From NCBI GenBank assembly GCA_014169315.1, contig AP022133.1:1984001-2048000 (forward strand): a stretch of 64,000 nucleotides of DNA, in the 5' to 3' direction. Below are positions 39,058 to 49,148 of the stretch, in pieces; within the stretch, counting starts at the first letter, position 1; every line of letters starts with the position of its first letter. Origin of the DNA: Enterobacter cloacae (GTDB lineage: Bacteria; Pseudomonadota; Gammaproteobacteria; Enterobacterales; Enterobacteriaceae). The notes under the pieces are model-generated. The model had not been told where the DNA came from. It ran no database searches and saw only the letters and a list, made by a program, of their open reading frames with translations. The translations under genes were made by a program, and so were the position numbers.

Positions 39058-40401
39058 ATGACGAAAGCAGAAAAGGTCGTCTGGACCGAAGGGATGTTTC
39101 TGCGTCCACACCATTTTCAGCGGACAGAGAGTTACCTGCTCAACCACGTTCGTGAGTGGGGGGCGCTGCAGCGCTCGTATCTGTGGGGCTTTCTCGACGT
39201 TGAACTCGACGAGGCGATGCTTCGTCAGGGTTGCATTGCGCTGAGTTACTGCAGCGGTTTGCTGCCTGACGGAACCTTTTTCCAGGTACGTAACGGGCGC
39301 AACGGCCCGGTACCGCTAAAAATCCCTGATAACCTCACCAATGAGAAAGTGGTGCTCGCACTGCCGGTTCGCCGGGGTGAACGCGAAGAGGTTATCTTCA
39401 GCGAAGAGCAGGCCTCGCTCGCGCGTTTTATCGCCTTCGAACAAGAGGTGGAAGACGATAATGCCATGTCGGTGGGGGATGCTACGGTACAGTTTGGCCG
39501 TTTGCGCCTGACCCTGATGCTGGAAAAAGATCTGACAGCAGAGTGGACTGCTATCGGCGTGGCGTTTGTCACCGAGAAGCGCAACGACAATCATGTGCGG
39601 CTGGACAGCAGCTACATCCCTCCGATGCTGAATGCCAACAACAACCCGCTGCTCTATAGCATGATTAACGATCTGCACGGTTTACTGGTGCAGCGTAGTC
39701 AGCAGATTGGCGGTCGTCTGCGTCAGCCTGGCCGTTTTAACACCTCTGAGCTGATTGAATTTACACTGCTCTCGCTGGTGAATCGCCATCTGGGCGAAGT
39801 ATCACATTTAAAAACTCTCCCGCTGCTCCACCCGGAAGCGCTCTGGCATCGCTGGCTACCGTTTGCCACCGAACTTGCTACCTGGACCTCTCAGCGTAGC
39901 GCAGAAAGCGTGCTGCCAATTTATGACCATGATGATCTCGCGGGCTGCTTCAGCAAGTTGATGCTGATGCTGCGCCAGGGGCTGTCGCTGGTGATGGAAG
40001 ACCATGCTATCCAGTTACCGCTTAACGAACGTTCTCATGGCCTGAACATCGCCACCGTCCCTGAGACCAGCATGGTACGTGAGTTTGGCTTTGTACTGGC
40101 GGTAAAAGCCAATGTGCCGGGCGATCACCTGCAAACCCATTTCCCTGCCCAGATGAAGGTGGCTCCGGTCTCCAGGATCCGCGATCTGGTTCAGCTGCAA
40201 CTGCCGGGCATTATGCTGCGGGCTATGCCGGTCGCGCCACCGCAAATCCCCTGGCATGCGGGTTACAGCTATTTTGAGCTGGAGAAGGGCAGTGAACTGT
40301 GGCACGAGATGGACAAGTCCGGTGCTTTCGCTCTGCATCTTGCAGGGGAGTTCCCGGGTCTTGATATGGAGTTTTGGGCCATCCGTAGCCCGACAGAATA
40401 A
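39058..40401 (+). CDS. tssK: T6SS baseplate subunit TssK
   Basis: 447 residues. MTKAEKVVWTEGMFLRPHHF is the hallmark start of the family; NERSHGLNIATVPE and PRLGDFRD-equivalent positions later (SRIRDLVQLQLPGIMLRAMP) also fit. TssK trimers link the TssEFG wedge to the TssL/TssM membrane complex. The frame is open 18 codons upstream inside the end of tssJ; ATG 39058 is chosen by the conserved N-terminus. Confidence 0.95.
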   Translation: MTKAEKVVWTEGMFLRPHHFQRTESYLLNHVREWGALQRSYLWGFLDVELDEAMLRQGCIALSYCSGLLPDGTFFQVRNGRNGPVPLKIPDNLTNEKVVLALPVRRGEREEVIFSEEQASLARFIAFEQEVEDDNAMSVGDATVQFGRLRLTLMLEKDLTAEWTAIGVAFVTEKRNDNHVRLDSSYIPPMLNANNNPLLYSMINDLHGLLVQRSQQIGGRLRQPGRFNTSELIEFTLLSLVNRHLGEVSHLKTLPLLHPEALWHRWLPFATELATWTSQRSAESVLPIYDHDDLAGCFSKLMLMLRQGLSLVMEDHAIQLPLNERSHGLNIATVPETSMVREFGFVLAVKANVPGDHLQTHFPAQMKVAPVSRIRDLVQLQLPGIMLRAMPVAPPQIPWHAGYSYFELEKGSELWHEMDKSGAFALHLAGEFPGLDMEFWAIRSPTE

Positions 40402-40418
40402 TAAAGCGAGCGCTAAAT

Positions 40419-41657
40419 ATGCAGGAACGACAGGATACCGGCAGTGATGCCGTGTTTACCGGGGCCAGTAGCAACAATCAGCTGGTGGCGGCCGCCAATC
40501 CGCTGCTCAACGCGATTCCGCAAATCCGTCACTCAGTATCACATGACGATCAGGTGGCGTTGCGCCAGCGCTTGATCGACGAAATTCGTCGTTTCGAAGT
40601 CCGTTGCCAACAGGCGGGACTGCCTTATGAAGTGATCGTCGGTGCCCGTTATTGCCTGTGTACGGCACTGGATGAAGCCGCTGCGCTTACCCCGTGGGGG
40701 AGCAGCGGCGTCTGGTCCAGTAGCGGGTTGCTGGTGACGTTTCACAACGAAACCTGGGGGGGAGAGAAGTTCTTCCAGCTGCTGGCGCGTCTGTCGCAGA
40801 ACCCGCGCGAACATATTCTGTTGCTGGAGATGATCAACTACTGCCTGCTGCTTGGATTCGAAGGGCGCTACCGGGTGCTGGATAACGGCCGCACCCAGCT
40901 TGAAACCATCAAGCAGCGGCTGTGGCAGATGATTCGTGGCGTGCGCGGCAGCTATCCGCCGCCGCTCTCACCACACCCGGAAGACCGGCCTGTGCTACGT
41001 AAACTGTGGCGTCCGATGGTGCCGTTGTGGGCCTGTGCCACGCTGGTCGGTTTCATTGCCTGTCTGTTCTATATCGTTCTTAACTGGCGTCTCGGTGACA
41101 ACACCAATCCGGTGCTGGCGAAGATTTACCAGTCCCAGCTCCCGGAAACCTCAGTTCAGCAACCGACACGGCAATTGCCCGCTGTGCTGAATCTGCGCGG
41201 CTTCCTGAAACCTGAAATTGATGCTGGCCTGGTGGCGGTGAAGGACGAAGCAGATCGCAGCGTAGTGATCCTGAAAGGCGACGGCCTGTTCGCTTCCGCC
41301 TCTACGGTGGTGCGCGATCGCTATGAGCCGGTGATCAACCGCATTGCCCAGGCGATGAATAACGTCAGCGGCAAAATTCTGGTGGTTGGCTACAGCGACA
41401 ACGTGCCCATTCGCAGCGCGCGTTTTGCCTCTAACTATGAGCTCTCTCTGGAACGTGCCCGGTCTGTGCAAAAACAGCTGCAGGGAAGCCTCTCCCAACC
41501 TGAGCGCGTGAAAGCGGAGGGGCGAGGCGAGATTAATCCTGTGGTACCGAACAATACGCCTGAAAACCGCGCCCGTAACCGCCGTGTGGAAATTACTCTG
41601 CTGGTGTCGCCTGAGAATACGCAGGCTGAGCTGAACGGATTGCCGCAAGGAAACTAA
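40419..41657 (+). CDS. tssL: T6SS membrane complex subunit TssL with fused OmpA-like domain
   Basis: 412 residues. The DotU/IcmH cytoplasmic domain (about 25-180) has RFEVRCQQAGLPYEVIVGAR, YCLCTALDEAAALTPWG and EMINYCLLLGFEGRYRV. One membrane helix follows (about 200-222), then a periplasmic OmpA/MotB-type peptidoglycan-binding domain (about 280-400: VVGYSDNVPIRSARFASNYE, LSLERARSV, NRRVEITL). This is the evolved form of TssL, which needs no separate TagL anchor. 17 bases after tssK and three before tssM. Confidence 0.95.
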   Translation: MQERQDTGSDAVFTGASSNNQLVAAANPLLNAIPQIRHSVSHDDQVALRQRLIDEIRRFEVRCQQAGLPYEVIVGARYCLCTALDEAAALTPWGSSGVWSSSGLLVTFHNETWGGEKFFQLLARLSQNPREHILLLEMINYCLLLGFEGRYRVLDNGRTQLETIKQRLWQMIRGVRGSYPPPLSPHPEDRPVLRKLWRPMVPLWACATLVGFIACLFYIVLNWRLGDNTNPVLAKIYQSQLPETSVQQPTRQLPAVLNLRGFLKPEIDAGLVAVKDEADRSVVILKGDGLFASASTVVRDRYEPVINRIAQAMNNVSGKILVVGYSDNVPIRSARFASNYELSLERARSVQKQLQGSLSQPERVKAEGRGEINPVVPNNTPENRARNRRVEITLLVSPENTQAELNGLPQGN

Positions 41658-41660
41658 GGA

Positions 41661-44600
41661 ATGCTGACTACTCTTCTTTCCATTCTGACCAATCGCATTC
41701 TGTGGAGCTTCCTGGGCGTAACGGCGCTTGCGGCGGTGATCTGGATGATTGGTCCATTGCTGTCCATCGTAGATACCCGACCGCTCGAATCTGAACAGAA
41801 CCGGGTTATCAGTATCGCGGTGGTCTATTTGATCTGGGCACAGAGCCATATTCTGCCGCGGCTGTATAACGCCTGGCTGAACCGTAAGCTGATGGACCGG
41901 CTGAATGAGAATACGGCCCACCAGGAAGCTGCAGATCCACAGAAGCGACTGAACAGCGAGGAGCAGATCCTCGCCGGACGTTTTGATGAAGCCGCTCAGA
42001 TGCTGAAAAAAGCGCACTTCAGCAAAGCAGGGCATGGCGCACAGTGGACGCAGCGCTTCAGCACGCAGTATCTTTACCAGCTGCCCTGGTATGTGATCAT
42101 TGGCGCGCCAGGCTCCGGTAAAACGACCGCACTGGCCAATTCCGGGCTGCAATTCCCGCTGGCAGACCGTTTTGGTAAAACCGCATTGCGGGGCATTGGC
42201 GGCACGCGTAACTGCGACTGGTGGTTTACTAACGACGCTGTGCTGCTGGATACCGCAGGCCGCTACACCACACAGGAAAGCGAGCAGGTTCAGGACGCCG
42301 GTGAATGGCTTGAGTTCATTGGCTTGCTGCGTAAGTATCGCCGCCGCCAGCCGATCAACGGTGTCATTATCACCATCAGTATTTCCGGTCTGTTGACCCA
42401 ATCCGCAGAAGCTTCCCGCCAGCAGGCGGTGAATCTGCGTCAGCGTCTTTCTGAGCTGCACGAACAACTGGGGATCCGCTTCCCGGTGTACGTCATGGTG
42501 ACCAAAGCTGACCTGCTTAAAGGCTTCCGCGCCTGGTTTGCTGATTACGACAAAGCGCAACGCGACCAGATCTGGGGCTTTACGCTGCCGTGGGAGCAGA
42601 CCAAACACGCTGATTATGATCTGATGGGCAACTTCCAGCAGGAGTTTTCGCTGTTACAGCAACGTCTGGATGCAGGTCTGCCGGAAACCATGCTGAAAGA
42701 GCATGATGCCAAAACCCGTGCGGAAGCGTATCTCTTCCCCCAAGAGTTCGCCGCACTGCGTCCGCTGCTGGCGGACTACCTGAGCACGGTCTTCGCCCGT
42801 TCTAACTTTGAAACGGAGTTTTCGCCGCGCGGGATCTACTTCGCCAGCGGTACCCAGGAGGGCATGCCCTTCGACCGTGTGATGGGCGAACTGAATCGCG
42901 CCTTGTCGCTGCCTGAAGGTGGAGATAACGAGAACTGGGATTCAGTCAGTAAGGAGGCACCGATCCCGGGGGCGAAAGGTCAGAGCTTCTTTATCAAGGA
43001 TCTGCTGCAAAACGTTATTTTCCAGGAAGCCGGGATCGCCGGTGAAAACCGCTGGTGGGAACTGCGGAACCGCGCCGTGATGTGGTCTGGCTATGCGGCG
43101 CTACTGGCACTGCTGGTGATCCTCGGCGGGCTGTGGCTGACCAGCTACACCAAAAATAAAGCCTATCTGGGAGAGGTTGATGCAAAAGTACCGCAGCTGG
43201 AGCAGCAGGGCAAAGCGTTACAAAATCAGCCTCAGCGCGATCTGTTTACCCTCCTGCCGTTGCTCAACAGTCTGGTGGATTTACCGAAAAGCACCGCCTT
43301 TGATGTTAACAACCCGTCCGTCTCTCGTCGTATGGGGCTGTACCGTGGGGATGACGTCAGCGATGCCTCACAGTCGCTGTACCAGAAAGCGCTGGATCAA
43401 ATGCTGTTGCCCGCCGTCGCGATGCACGTCACGACCTGGCTGCGCAACGATAACGGCAGCGATGTGGAATACAGCTACGAAGCGCTGAAAGCCTATCAGA
43501 TGCTCTATCAGCCAAAGCACTACGACGGCAAATTCCTGCACTCGTGGGTGATGCTCAACCTGCAGCGAAACCTGCCGCAAAACGTCACCCAGTCGCAGCT
43601 TCAACAGCTGGCATGGCACCTGACGCAGTTGCTGGAACCGCAAATTCAGTCTTCACCTTATGCCCAGGACGACACACTGGTCACTCGTGAAAGAGCGCTC
43701 ATCAACCAGCAACCGCTTTCCACCCGCGTGTATGGTCGCCTGAAGCGCCTGCTTGAGCATGATGAAAATCTGAAACCGGTATCGCTTTCTGACCTCGGCG
43801 GCCCGCAGAGTGAGTTGGTATTTTCACGCAAAAGCGGCAAACCGCTGAGCGAAGGCGTACCCGGGCTCTATACCCCGGACGGTTACTGGAAAAGCTTCAA
43901 CGGCCAGATCGACAGTGTGACCTCCGCACTGCACGAAGATGATGTCTGGGTTCTGGGGAGTACCTCATCCCGGGAAGATAAACAGCAGATTGATAACGCC
44001 GTGCGTCAGCTCTACATGCGCGACTTTATCGCTAACTGGGATCGCTTCCTCGCTGACATTCAGCTCAACAACAGCGCCGATCTCTCGCAGCGCATCAATA
44101 CCGCGCGCCTGCTCTCCGGCGCAAACTCGCCGCTGCGCCGCCTGGTGCAGAACCTGAGCCAGGTGCTGACGCTATCGCGTAATACGCCAGCACCAGCTGA
44201 CGCCGGAAAAGCGGAAGAGCAGAGCAACCGTGCCACCCGCACGTTGCAGGCGCTGTTCAGCAACAATGACGCAGCACCAACGCAGGGGGCTGTGGTAACC
44301 CAGGTTCCTGAGCAACTGGTGACCGATCACTATGCGCCAATGATTGAGCTGGCACAGCCGCTGGAGAAGGGTGGCAAGACCATCGTATTTGATGATTTTC
44401 TCAAGCAGGTTGATGAGCTTTACCGCTATCTGACCGCCGTACAGGACGCCGCCAACAGCGGTATGCCTGCCCCGGGTGGCGAAGCAATTAGCCGCCTGCA
44501 GGCCAGCGCCGGCCGTCTGCCCGGTGGGCTACAAACCATGTTCAGCAACATGGCCGTCGGGGCCAGCAGTGATACCCAGCGCCGCGACCTGGAAAACGTT

Positions 44601-45281
44601 CGCAAGCGGATTAACGTTGAAGTGGGTGGTTTCTGCCGTCAGGCGATTGCTGGTCGTTATCCACTGGTGCGCAGCGCCAGTACCGAAGTCACACCTGACG
44701 ATCTCGCACGGATGTTTGCGCCGGGCACCGGGCTGATGGATACCTTTTTCCGCGACAACCTGACTAACAAAGTCGATACCACTCAGGCTAACTGGCGCTT
44801 TATGCCTGGCATCGACGGTAAAACGCTGCCGGGAAGTGAAGGGCTGCTACGGCCGTTCCAGCAGGCGCAGTCTGTCCGGGATGCCTTTTTTGCCAACGGA
44901 GCCACCACGCCATCTTTCAAAGTGACGGTGCGCACCGTGCGGATGGATAACGCCATTCTGAACCTGACGCTGGACGTGGACGGGCAGTTGCTGCGCTATA
45001 GCCACGGCCCGCAGGCAGTACAGATTATGAACTGGCCGGGACCAGGCGGTACTAACCAGGTGCGTATGCAACTGGGGCTGGCCAACGGCAGCACGGCAAC
45101 ACTGGTGACGAATGGATCCTGGGCGCTGAACCGCTTTTTCGATAAAGCGAGCACCAGCCCGGGCGCGGGGAGTCTGAGCCGTCAGGCCACCTTCAGCGTT
45201 GACGGACATCAGGTCACGCTGGAGTTTGCGCCAAACAGTATCCGCAACCCGTTCCAGCTTCCCCGTTTCTCATGCCCATAA
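41661..45281 (+). CDS. tssM: T6SS membrane complex subunit TssM (IcmF)
   Basis: 1206 residues. Two N-terminal membrane helices (within about 1-70), a cytoplasmic NTPase domain with intact Walker A IIGAPGSGKTTALANSG (about 145-160) and LLDTAGRYTTQ (Walker B region), a third helix near 470-492 (GYAALLALLVILGGLWLTSY), then a large periplasmic part that reaches TssJ. The C-terminal beta domain ends NSIRNPFQLPRFSCP; a terminal cysteine is uncommon but may be chance. It forms the inner membrane channel with TssL. Not truncated. Confidence 0.95.
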   Translation: MLTTLLSILTNRILWSFLGVTALAAVIWMIGPLLSIVDTRPLESEQNRVISIAVVYLIWAQSHILPRLYNAWLNRKLMDRLNENTAHQEAADPQKRLNSEEQILAGRFDEAAQMLKKAHFSKAGHGAQWTQRFSTQYLYQLPWYVIIGAPGSGKTTALANSGLQFPLADRFGKTALRGIGGTRNCDWWFTNDAVLLDTAGRYTTQESEQVQDAGEWLEFIGLLRKYRRRQPINGVIITISISGLLTQSAEASRQQAVNLRQRLSELHEQLGIRFPVYVMVTKADLLKGFRAWFADYDKAQRDQIWGFTLPWEQTKHADYDLMGNFQQEFSLLQQRLDAGLPETMLKEHDAKTRAEAYLFPQEFAALRPLLADYLSTVFARSNFETEFSPRGIYFASGTQEGMPFDRVMGELNRALSLPEGGDNENWDSVSKEAPIPGAKGQSFFIKDLLQNVIFQEAGIAGENRWWELRNRAVMWSGYAALLALLVILGGLWLTSYTKNKAYLGEVDAKVPQLEQQGKALQNQPQRDLFTLLPLLNSLVDLPKSTAFDVNNPSVSRRMGLYRGDDVSDASQSLYQKALDQMLLPAVAMHVTTWLRNDNGSDVEYSYEALKAYQMLYQPKHYDGKFLHSWVMLNLQRNLPQNVTQSQLQQLAWHLTQLLEPQIQSSPYAQDDTLVTRERALINQQPLSTRVYGRLKRLLEHDENLKPVSLSDLGGPQSELVFSRKSGKPLSEGVPGLYTPDGYWKSFNGQIDSVTSALHEDDVWVLGSTSSREDKQQIDNAVRQLYMRDFIANWDRFLADIQLNNSADLSQRINTARLLSGANSPLRRLVQNLSQVLTLSRNTPAPADAGKAEEQSNRATRTLQALFSNNDAAPTQGAVVTQVPEQLVTDHYAPMIELAQPLEKGGKTIVFDDFLKQVDELYRYLTAVQDAANSGMPAPGGEAISRLQASAGRLPGGLQTMFSNMAVGASSDTQRRDLENVRKRINVEVGGFCRQAIAGRYPLVRSASTEVTPDDLARMFAPGTGLMDTFFRDNLTNKVDTTQANWRFMPGIDGKTLPGSEGLLRPFQQAQSVRDAFFANGATTPSFKVTVRTVRMDNAILNLTLDVDGQLLRYSHGPQAVQIMNWPGPGGTNQVRMQLGLANGSTATLVTNGSWALNRFFDKASTSPGAGSLSRQATFSVDGHQVTLEFAPNSIRNPFQLPRFSCP

Positions 45282-45297
45282 CCGCAAGGACAGCCGT

Positions 45298-46014
45298 ATG
45301 ACGAATACCCCTGCGATGAACCGTTATAGCTGGTATGGCAAATTACCCAGCGCCGGTGACTTTTTGCAGCGTCGCTTTCCTGACACCTTACAGCGTCAGT
45401 GGTCACACTGGTTTCAGGTTGGCCTGCTGGCCTGGCAACAGGAAGAGCAGCGCAGCGGCGAACGCCGGTTTAATAAAGCCCCGGTCTGGAATTTTGTCGT
45501 CCCGCCGATGCTGGGCAGCCAGATGATCCAGATGGGTTGTCTGTTACCCGGACGTGACAGCGTTGGCCGACAATACCCGGTGTGCATTCAACTGAGCTTC
45601 ACCCCGGCCGAATGGTCGTCACGCCTGCTCGGCCAGGCCGAAAGCTGGTACCAGCAGATTGGCCGCGTGGGATTGCACGCGGTGCGCAACAGTTTCTCCG
45701 CCCCACAGCTTGATGACGTATTGATGGCCATTCCGGCACCGCAGCCTGTAGAGCCGCAGATGCGCTCCGATATTCTGGACGTGATTGGTTATGAAGAGGA
45801 CGGCCAGACCACGCTGGGATGGCCGCAGGCGGCAGAGTGCTTTGATCCGCTTCGCCAGACCAGCTTCTGGTGGACGAACCGCTGCGACGGATACCCCCTT
45901 TACACCCACGTTCACAGCGGAAACTTTACCGGACAGCTTTTTACGCTGCTGTTCGATCCGGCAGGCGGTGCCCGCCCGGGCCGTCACGGTCTTTATCCGC
46001 CGATGTTTGAATAA
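45298..46014 (+). CDS. tagF: T6SS-associated regulator TagF (ImpM type)
   Basis: 239-codon gene. The N-terminus RYSWYGKLPSAGDFLQRRFP is the TagF/SciT/ImpM signature; PVWNFVVPPMLGSQM and SVGRQYPVCIQLSF follow. In Pseudomonas aeruginosa TagF is a post-translational repressor of T6SS firing that acts against the kinase route and binds Fha; here it is a stand-alone gene, not fused to PppA. The frame opens in the end of tssM (45199); ATG 45298 matches the conserved start. Confidence 0.92.
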   Translation: MTNTPAMNRYSWYGKLPSAGDFLQRRFPDTLQRQWSHWFQVGLLAWQQEEQRSGERRFNKAPVWNFVVPPMLGSQMIQMGCLLPGRDSVGRQYPVCIQLSFTPAEWSSRLLGQAESWYQQIGRVGLHAVRNSFSAPQLDDVLMAIPAPQPVEPQMRSDILDVIGYEEDGQTTLGWPQAAECFDPLRQTSFWWTNRCDGYPLYTHVHSGNFTGQLFTLLFDPAGGARPGRHGLYPPMFE

Positions 46015-46025
46015 GCAGGGACTCC

Positions 46026-47039
46026 ATGAATATTGATGAATTTCTCGCGCCGATCAGTGCCGAAAACCCCTGCGGCGAAAACCTGGAATACGACGCCGAT
46101 TTTCAGGCGATGGGGCAAGCCAGCCTGGGCAAAGCTGAGCAACAGTTCGGTGACACCATTATTCCTGCGGAACCTGCTGACTGGAATACGGTAGAAAAAC
46201 ATGCCACCAGCCTGCTGGGCCGCACCAAAGATCTCCGCGTGATGCTGGCACTCACCCATGCCTGGACACGGCGTCGCGGGCTACCGGGTTACGCGGATGG
46301 GCTGTTGCTGGTACAGGAAGCGCTGTCGCGTTATTGGGAGCGACTTTATCCGCTACTGGAAGAGTATGGCGAAACCGATCCGTTCTACCGCATTAACGCG
46401 CTTGCAGGGCTGAGCGATAAATCTGACCTGACCCTTGCCGTGCGCAATGCCTCGTTGTTGCGTTCGAACGGCGATGAGATCTCGCTACGTGATGCGCAGG
46501 CACTGCTTGACGGCAGTAAAACCGAATGCCCGGATTATCCCGGTGGTCGCCCAAGGCTGATTGATGAGCTGGCTCGCGGCGACCAGCCCGGTACCGCAGC
46601 GGTCATTGTGATGAATGAACGGTTGCTGGCCATACGCGAGCTGCTCACCGGATATCTCGGTGAAAGTGGCGTACCGGAGATGGAACAGCTACTGAAAACA
46701 GTCGGGCTGGTTGCCAGCGCCTGTCAGGTGACGGATATCAGCAAGCTATTGCCGACCCGAGAGGCGCAGGCCGAACAAACTACAGCGTCTGTCACCGCCG
46801 TACCAGCCGTACAGCAAGCGACAGACTGGCGCAGCGTGCAGGTGACCAGCCGCGCCGATGCGCAGCTGATGCTGGAGAAAGCGAAGCAATATTTTGCGCA
46901 GTACGAACCAAGCCACCCCGCACCGCTGATGATTGAACGGGTGCAGCGGCTGTCTGAACTCAACTTTATGGACATTATTCGCGACCTCGCGCCAGACGGC
47001 GTTAACCAACTGGAAAACATCTTTGGACGCCGCGAATGA
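46026..47039 (+). CDS. tssA: T6SS cap/assembly protein TssA (ImpA_N domain)
   Basis: 337 residues, a short TssA. The ImpA N-terminal domain is plain (DEFLAPISAENPCGENLEYD, PAEPADWNTVEKHATSLLGR, DLRVMLALTHAWTRRRGLPG, YWERLYPLLEEYGETDPFYR). The C-terminal part (about 275-335) is helical and ends FMDIIRDLAPDGVNQLENIF, common to short TssA forms. It guides tail tube and sheath polymerisation from the baseplate. 11 bases after tagF. A gap of 75 bases precedes tssB. Confidence 0.92.
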   Translation: MNIDEFLAPISAENPCGENLEYDADFQAMGQASLGKAEQQFGDTIIPAEPADWNTVEKHATSLLGRTKDLRVMLALTHAWTRRRGLPGYADGLLLVQEALSRYWERLYPLLEEYGETDPFYRINALAGLSDKSDLTLAVRNASLLRSNGDEISLRDAQALLDGSKTECPDYPGGRPRLIDELARGDQPGTAAVIVMNERLLAIRELLTGYLGESGVPEMEQLLKTVGLVASACQVTDISKLLPTREAQAEQTTASVTAVPAVQQATDWRSVQVTSRADAQLMLEKAKQYFAQYEPSHPAPLMIERVQRLSELNFMDIIRDLAPDGVNQLENIFGRRE

Positions 47040-47114
47040 CGCGTCCAGGCATTATGACGACAGGCATGGCGTCTGCCGTTTTACCTTCACCGCGCATCTT
47101 TGATGGAGAACATC

Positions 47115-47639
47115 ATGGCAATGAGTAACAGTGGGCAGAAATTCATCGCACGTAACCGTGCTCCCCGCGTGCAAATCGAGTACGACGTAGAGATCTACGG
47201 TGCAGAACGTAAAATTCAGCTGCCGTTTGTGATGGGCGTTATGGCCGATCTGGTCGGTAAACCGGTGGAAAATCTGCCGGCCGTCGATGAGCGCAAATTC
47301 CTTGAAATCGACATTGATAACTTCGACGAACGCATGAAAGCGCTGAAACCGCGCGTGGCATTCCAGGTGGATAACACGCTGACCGGCGAAGGCAAACTCA
47401 ACGTCGATCTGACCTTTGACAGCATGGACGACTTCCTGCCGGATGCGGTGGCCCGCAAGGTTGAGCCGTTGAACAAGCTGCTGGAAGCGCGCACTCAGCT
47501 TTCCAACCTGCTGACCTACATGGACGGTAAAAATGGGGCGGAAGAGCTGATTGCGAAAATTCTGCAGGATCCCACGCTGCTCAAATCCCTGAGCCAGTTG
47601 CCAAAAAATGACGAAAGCGCGAAAGGTAGCGAGGAATAA
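47115..47639 (+). CDS. tssB: T6SS contractile sheath small subunit TssB (VipA)
   Basis: 174 residues. KFIARNRAPRVQIEYDVEIY, LPFVMGVMADLVG, FLEIDIDNFDERMKAL and the C-terminal helix LSNLLTYMDGKNGAEELIAK are family standard. It pairs with TssC into the sheath whose contraction drives the tube. TTG 47100 and ATG 47103 are also in frame, but GGAGA (47105-47109) sets ATG 47115. The N-terminal region is where TagJ binds in P. aeruginosa; tagJ is present in this locus. Confidence 0.95.
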   Translation: MAMSNSGQKFIARNRAPRVQIEYDVEIYGAERKIQLPFVMGVMADLVGKPVENLPAVDERKFLEIDIDNFDERMKALKPRVAFQVDNTLTGEGKLNVDLTFDSMDDFLPDAVARKVEPLNKLLEARTQLSNLLTYMDGKNGAEELIAKILQDPTLLKSLSQLPKNDESAKGSEE

Positions 47640-47642
47640 TCG

Positions 47643-49142
47643 ATGAGCAACCAGACTCAACAACATGAGCAGCAGGCGGACCTGGCGTTCAGCCAGGACG
47701 AATTCAGTGCGCTGCTGAATAAAGAGTTCCGCCCGAAAACCGATCAGGCGCGTTCCGCCGTGGAAAGCGCGGTAAAAACGCTGGCGCAACAGGCGCTGGA
47801 AAATACCGTCACTTTCTCCAACGATACCTACCGCACTATTCAAAATCTGATTGCCGGTATCGATGAGCAGCTGTCACAGCAGGTGAATCAGATTATTCAT
47901 CACGATGAGTTTCAGACGCTGGAAAGTGCGTGGCGTGGCCTGAGCTATCTGGTGAATAACACGGAAACCGATGAGATGCTGAAGATCCGCTTCATGAGCA
48001 TCTCTAAACAAGAGCTGGGCCGCACCCTGAAACGCTACAAGGGTGTGGGCTGGGACCAGAGCCCGATCTTCAAGAAAATCTACGAGCAGGAGTACGGTCA
48101 GTTCGGTGGTGAACCGTTTGGTTGCATCGTCGGCGACTACTACTTCGACCACAGCCCGCAGGACGTTGAGCTGCTCGGTGAAATGGCACGCATCGGCTCT
48201 GCGGCGCACTGTCCGTTCATTACCGGTACCGCGCCGGGCGTGATGCAGATGGAATCCTGGCAGGAGCTGGCGAACCCGCGCGACCTGACCAAAATCTTCC
48301 AGAACACCGAATATGCTGCCTGGCGTTCACTGCGTGAATCCGAAGATGCGCGCTATCTGGGTCTGGTGATGCCGCGTTTCCTCTCGCGTTTGCCGTACGG
48401 CATTCGTACCAACCCGGTCGACAGCTTTGACTTTGAAGAGCAGACCGACGGCGCGAACCACAACAGCTATTCCTGGGCGAACGCCGCTTATGCGATGGCG
48501 GCCAACATCAACCGCTCCTTCAAAGAGTACGGCTGGTGTACCTCCATTCGCGGTGTGGAGTCCGGCGGGGCGGTTGAAAACCTGCCGTGCCACACCTTCC
48601 CGAGCGATGACGGTGGCGTGGACATGAAATGTCCGACCGAAATTGCCATCAGCGACCGCCGCGAAGCCGAGCTGGCGAAAAACGGCTTTATGCCGCTGGT
48701 TCACCGTAAAAACTCTGACTTTGCCGCTTTCATCGGCGCGCAGTCTTTGCAAAAACCGGCCGAGTACCACGATCCGGATGCGACCGCCAATGCCCGTCTG
48801 GCATCACGCCTTCCGTATCTGTTCGCCTGCTGCCGTTTTGCCCACTACCTCAAGTGCATCGTGCGCGACAAAATCGGCTCCTTCCGCGAGCGTGAAGAGA
48901 TGGAGCGCTGGCTGAACGACTGGGTAATGAACTACGTGGACGGTGACCCGGCCAACTCCTCCCAGGAGACCAAGTCCCGTAAACCGCTGGCGGCTGCGGA
49001 AGTGCAGGTGCAGGAAATTGAAGACAACCCGGGCTACTACGCCGCGAAGTTCTTCCTGCGTCCGCACTACCAGCTGGAAGGTCTGACCGTCTCCCTGCGC
49101 CTGGTTTCTAAACTGCCATCGCTGAAGACGAAAGACGCGTGA
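47643..49142 (+). CDS. tssC: T6SS contractile sheath large subunit TssC (VipB)
   Basis: 499 residues. Sheath large subunit with FQTLESAWRGLSYLVNNTET, GEPFGCIVGDYYFDHSPQDV, YLGLVMPRFLSRLPYG, LPCHTFPSDDGGVDMKCPTE and the C-terminal YYAAKFFLRPHYQLEGLTVS. It exposes the ClpV-binding helix after contraction. Starts three bases after tssB, and a strong hairpin follows the stop. Confidence 0.96.
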   Translation: MSNQTQQHEQQADLAFSQDEFSALLNKEFRPKTDQARSAVESAVKTLAQQALENTVTFSNDTYRTIQNLIAGIDEQLSQQVNQIIHHDEFQTLESAWRGLSYLVNNTETDEMLKIRFMSISKQELGRTLKRYKGVGWDQSPIFKKIYEQEYGQFGGEPFGCIVGDYYFDHSPQDVELLGEMARIGSAAHCPFITGTAPGVMQMESWQELANPRDLTKIFQNTEYAAWRSLRESEDARYLGLVMPRFLSRLPYGIRTNPVDSFDFEEQTDGANHNSYSWANAAYAMAANINRSFKEYGWCTSIRGVESGGAVENLPCHTFPSDDGGVDMKCPTEIAISDRREAELAKNGFMPLVHRKNSDFAAFIGAQSLQKPAEYHDPDATANARLASRLPYLFACCRFAHYLKCIVRDKIGSFREREEMERWLNDWVMNYVDGDPANSSQETKSRKPLAAAEVQVQEIEDNPGYYAAKFFLRPHYQLEGLTVSLRLVSKLPSLKTKDA

Positions 49143-49148
49143 TGAAGG

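Noticed and set aside
41151..42608. 485-codon minus-strand frame opposite tssL/tssM
   Set aside because: Spans the tssL-tssM junction on the opposite strand, low-complexity composition typical of antisense frames, no start context.
45179..45281. possible frameshift at the tssM end, since the tagF frame overlaps it
   Set aside because: TssM is complete in length and the tagF family start (45298) lies after the tssM stop; the overlap is only open frame upstream of the real start.
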